NCBI RefSeq assembly: GCF_023091745.1
Contig: NW_026291481.1
Coordinates: 1,860,001-1,924,000 of the forward strand
Reading direction: 5' to 3'
Length of the DNA stretch: 64,000 bases
From: Budorcas taxicolor
Taxonomy: Eukaryota > Chordata > Mammalia > Artiodactyla > Bovidae
The notes under the pieces are model-generated. The model saw nothing but the letters and a program-made list of their open reading frames with translations. It was not told the origin of the DNA and made no database searches. The position numbers and the translations under genes were made by a program. Below, piece by piece: positions 60,707 through 64,000 of this stretch (positions within the stretch are counted from its first letter, which is position 1; each line of letters begins with the position of its first letter).

Positions 60707-63700
60707 TTGAGATGCGACGGGAACGCCGGGAACTCTTTCCCGACGAAGCAGGGAAAGGATCCCTCATCTCGAGCTACGAGGCGGAAACGGGGCTCCTCTG
60801 GATGTGGGCGGGACCCTCGTGATTCCTCTCGAGTGGAGACGGCTAGGTCGGGGAACTTCTTGATTTGCACCAAGGGTGTGAAGGACCCTTTCGAAGTTCC
60901 AGAGGTGAGGTGTGATCAGCCTCGAGACGCCTCAGCGGAAATGGGCCTCATCTCGCCTGGAGGGGAGAACCTCCTGGATTTTCTCGAGTTGCGGCAGGTC
61001 TTCTCGAGTTACGACGGGGACCTCAGGGACCCGCTCTGGTGGCCTCAGGAAAGGCCAGTCCCCATGCGAGTTGCTAGGGGACCTCTCGGGATTCCTCTCC
61101 CGTCCATGCCGGGGCCTCAGTCCTTGTGTGGAGTCGGGGCCGGAACCTGAGGATTCCTCTCCAGTGTTGCCATGGATCTTGGGGGGCTTCTGAGTCTCCC
61201 CAGGGGAGTCAGGCCTCGTCTCGAGTGGGGGCATGCACGTGCGCTTTCCTCCCGAGCTGCAGCAGTAGTGTCACGCTTCCTGTCACGTGGATCAAGGGAT
61301 CTGTGGCTTTCCCTCGAGGCTGTCCCTCGAGGCTTTCCCACGAGGCTTTCCCACAGGGCTGTGCAACGTGCCACCTTGGTGGGAGTCGATCCTCGGCGTG
61401 AAAGACGAGCCGGTGAAGGGAAAAGAGGTTCCTCTGGAATGGACTGAGACATCTGGGGGACTCTTGGAATGGTGGCACGACCCTGGAGTTCCTCTCGCCG
61501 TTCCTGTTGAGAGGGCCTCCTCTTGAGATGCGACGGGAACGCCGGGAACTCTTTCCCGACGAAGCAGGGAAAGGATCCCTCATCTCGAGCTACGAGGCGG
61601 AAACGGGGCTCCTCTGGATGTGGGCGGGACCCTCGTGATTCCTCTCGAGTGGAGACGGCTAGGTCGGGGAACTTCTTGATTTGCACCAAGGGTGTGAAGG
61701 ACCCTTTCGAAGTTCCAGAGGTGAGGTGTGATCAGCCTCGAGACGCCTCAGCGGAAATGCGCCTCATCTCGCCTGGAGGGGAGAACCTCCTGGATTTTCT
61801 CGAGTTGCGGCAGGTCTTCTCGAGTTACGACGGGGACCTCAGGGACCCGCTCTGGTGGCCTCAGGAAAGGCCAGTCCCCATGCGAGTTGCTAGGGGACCT
61901 CTCGGGATTCCTCTCCCGTCCATGCCGGGGCCTCAGTCCTTGTGTGGAGTCGGGGCCGGAACCTGAGGATTCCTCTCCAGTGTTGCCATGGATCTTGGGG
62001 TGCTTCTGAGACTCCCCAGGGGAGTCGGGCCTCGTCTCGAGTGGGGGCATGCACGTGCGCTTTCCTCCCGAGCTGCAGCAGTAGTGTCACGCTTCCTGTC
62101 ACGTGGATCAAGGGATCTGTGGCTTTCCCTCGAGGCTGTCCCTCGAGGCTTTCCCACGAGGCTTTCCCACAGGGCTGTGCCACGTGCCACCTTGGTGGGA
62201 GTCGATCCTCGGCGCGAAAGACGAGCCGGTGAAGGGAAAAGAGGTTCCTCTGGAATGGACTGAGACATCTGGGGGACTCTTGGAATGGTGGCACGACCCT
62301 GGAGTTCCTCTCGCCGTTCCTGTTGAGAGGGCCTCCTCTTGAGATGCGACGGGAACGCCGGGAACTCTTTCCCGACGAAGCAGGGAAAGGATCCCTCATC
62401 TCGAGCTACGAGGCGGAAACGGGGCTCCTCTGGATGTGGGCGGGACCCTCGTGATTCCTCTCGAGTGGAGACGGCTAGGTCGGGGAACTTCTTGATTTGC
62501 ACCAAGGGTGTGAAGGACCCTTTCGAAGTTCCAGAGGTGAGGTGTGATCAGCCTCGAGACGCCTCAGCGGAAATGGGCCTCATCTCGCCTGGAGGGGAGA
62601 ACCTCCTGGATTTTCTCGAGTTGCGGCAGGTCTTCTCGAGTTACGACGGGGACCTCAGGGACCCGCTCTGGTGGCCTCAGGAAAGGCCAGTCCCCATGCG
62701 AGTTGCTAGGGGACCTCTCGGGATTCCTCTCCCGTCCATGCCGGGGCCTCAGTCCTTGTGTGGAGTCGGGGCCGGAACCTGAGGATTCCTCTCCAGTGTT
62801 GCCATGGATCTTGGGGTGCTTCTGAGTCTCCCCAGGGGAGTCAGGCCTCGTCTCGAGTGGGGGCATGCACGTGCGCTTTCCTCCCGAGCTGCAGCAGTAG
62901 TGTCACGCTTCCTGTCACGTGGATCAAGGGATCTGTGGCTTTCCCTCGAGGCTGTCCCTCGAGGCTTTCCCACGAGGCTTTCCCACAGGGCTGTGCAACG
63001 TGCCACCTTGGTGGGAGTCGATCCTCGGCGTGAAAGACGAGCCGGTGAAGGGAAAAGAGGTTCCTCTGGAATGGACTGAGACATCTGGGGGACTCTTGGA
63101 ATGGTGGCACGACCCTGGAGTTCCTCTCGCCGTTCCTGTTGAGAGGGCCTCCTCTTGAGATGCGACGGGAACGCCGGGAACTCTTTCCCGACGAAGCAGG
63201 GAAAGGATCCCTCATCTCGAGCTACGAGGCGGAAACGGGGCTCCTCTGGATGTGGGCGGGACCCTCGTGATTCCTCTCGAGTGGAGACGGCTAGGTCGGG
63301 GAACTTCTTGATTTGCACCAAGGGTGTGAAGGACCCTTTCGAAGTTCCAGAGGTGAGGTGTGATCAGCCTCGAGACGCCTCAGCGGAAATGCGCCTCATC
63401 TCGCCTGGAGGGGAGAACCTCCTGGATTTTCTCGAGTTGCGGCAGGTCTTCTCGAGTTACGACGGGGACCTCAGGGACCCGCTCTGGTGGCCTCAGGAAA
63501 GGCCAGTCCCCATGCGAGTTGCTAGGGGACCTCTCGGGATTCCTCTCCCGTCCATGCCGGGGCCTCAGTCCTTGTGTGGAGTCGGGGCCGGAACCTGAGG
63601 ATTCCTCTCCAGTGTTGCCATGGATCTTGGGGTGCTTCTGAGACTCCCCAGGGGAGTAGGGCCTCGTCTCGAGTGGGGGCATGCACGTGCGCTTTCCTCC

Positions 63701-63970
63701 CGAGCTGCAGCAGTAGTGTCACGCTTCCTGTCACGTGGATCAAGGGATCTGTGGCTTTCCCTCGAGGCTGTCCCTCGAGGCTTTCCCACGAGGCTTTCCC
63801 ACAGGGCTGTGCCACGTGCCACCTTGGTGGGAGTCGATCCTCGGCGCGAAAGTCGAGCCGGTGAAGGGAATAGAGGTTCCTCTGGAATGGACTGAGACAT
63901 CTGGGGGACTCTTGGAATGGTGGCACGACCCTGGAGTTCCTCTCGCCGTTCCTGTTGAGAGGGCCTCCTC
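60707..63970. repeat. HOR block VII: two copies of a 1,632-bp dimer (M74-M75, M76-M77)
   Basis: M74 and M76 share A at p659 (61365, 62997). M75 and M77 share C at p238 (61760, 63392), seen nowhere else, A at p489, and G at p505 (62027, 63659). M77 alone has a further A at 63658 and TAGAGG near 63871, and differs from M75 at p699 (T rather than A). The second dimer is therefore a near copy of the first with later changes. Confidence 0.85.
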
Positions 63971-64000
63971 TTGAGATGCGACGGGAACGCCGGGAACTCT
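63971..64000. repeat. Partial monomer at the right edge
   Basis: The first 30 bases of a further monomer, with the ordinary TTGAGATG start and no variant. The array runs out of the window, so neither end of the satellite block is present here. Confidence 0.95.

Larger units (their letters stand above)
1..64000. repeat. Satellite I-type tandem array, 816-bp monomer (Caprini centromeric satellite)
   Basis: Seen: the same 816-bp sequence recurs end to end, in one orientation, with 78 complete copies and two partial ones. Landmarks such as the TTGAGATGCGACGG block recur at exact multiples of 816 except across three single-base deletions. Copies differ by scattered substitutions only. There is no insertion, inversion, SINE/LINE/LTR remnant or unique spacer. 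Known: sheep and goat satellite I has a repeat of about this length and forms large blocks at acrocentric autosomal centromeres; cattle carry a longer relative (1.715 satellite). Inference: this is a stretch of such a block from a sheep- or goat-like genome, probably from a long-read assembly because short reads cannot span it. The tandem array itself is certain; the family name is likely but not searched. Any role would be as heterochromatin or a kinetochore substrate rather than as coding sequence. Confidence 0.96.

Noticed and set aside
1..64000. CRISPR array or prokaryotic repeat locus
   Set aside because: The repeat is 816 bp with no unique spacers, and there are no cas genes or any other gene.
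1..64000. Ribosomal DNA or intergenic spacer repeat
   Set aside because: No recognisable 18S, 5.8S, 28S or 5S segment in any monomer. The whole period is only 816 bp.
1..64000. Transposable element or endogenous retrovirus array
   Set aside because: No terminal repeats, target-site duplications, poly-A tails or reverse transcriptase, transposase or integrase motifs in any frame.
1..64000. Cattle 1.715 satellite itself
   Set aside because: The cattle unit is known to be considerably longer (about 1.4 kb), while the period here is strictly 816 bp, as in sheep and goat.
1..64000. Coding minisatellite (tandem-repeat protein), since 816 is divisible by three
   Set aside because: No frame is open through a full monomer. 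The main plus frame has at least three stops per unit (after ACC, after GAC and in TGTTGA).

Overview
The whole window is one uninterrupted array of a tandem satellite repeat with a fixed monomer length of 816 bp. There are 78 complete monomers (326-63970) flanked by partial copies (1-325 and 63971-64000), all head to tail in the same orientation. I see no gene, RNA gene, transposable element, inversion or spacer. The monomer is GC-rich and CpG-rich (I counted 51 CG dinucleotides in the copy at 1957-2772). Monomer length, sequence character and lack of interruption fit the centromeric satellite I of sheep and goat (Caprini; homologous to the longer 1.715 satellite of cattle). That identification rests on memory of the family, not on a search, and I cannot separate sheep from goat from the sequence alone.

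Numbering used below: monomers M0 to M77 start at 326 (M0), at 1141+816n for M1-M10 (to 8485), at 9300+816n for M11-M54 (to 44388) and at 45203+816n for M55-M77 (to 63155). The starting phase is arbitrary, placed at a TTG codon-like triplet. 'Site pN' means base N of a monomer. The only length changes I found are three single-base deletions, at about 489, 9115 and 45136.

Although monomers look nearly identical, diagnostic single-base variants show that the array is a mosaic of short-lived higher-order repeats (HORs) whose order changes along the window. There is a 4-mer that becomes a 5-mer (326-9299), a weakly ordered stretch (9300-14195), dimers (14196-17459), a clear 6-mer of 4,896 bp (19092-29699), a 4-mer of 3,264 bp (29700-36227), a monomer duplication (36228-37859) and dimers (37860-41123). 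These are followed by a weakly ordered part (41124-49282), an irregular 3/4/5-mer series anchored on one monomer subclass (49283-60706) and a final dimer (60707-63970). This is what repeated unequal exchange and gene conversion would leave behind.

Nothing in the window encodes a protein. The many open frames recur in every monomer in several overlapping frames on both strands and are by-products of a repeat whose length is divisible by three. The array probably functions, if at all, as centromeric or pericentromeric chromatin. I found no previously undescribed gene system. The points worth a second look are the HOR architecture, hybrid monomers, linked double substitutions, three CACGTG palindromes per monomer and the absence of a CENP-B box.
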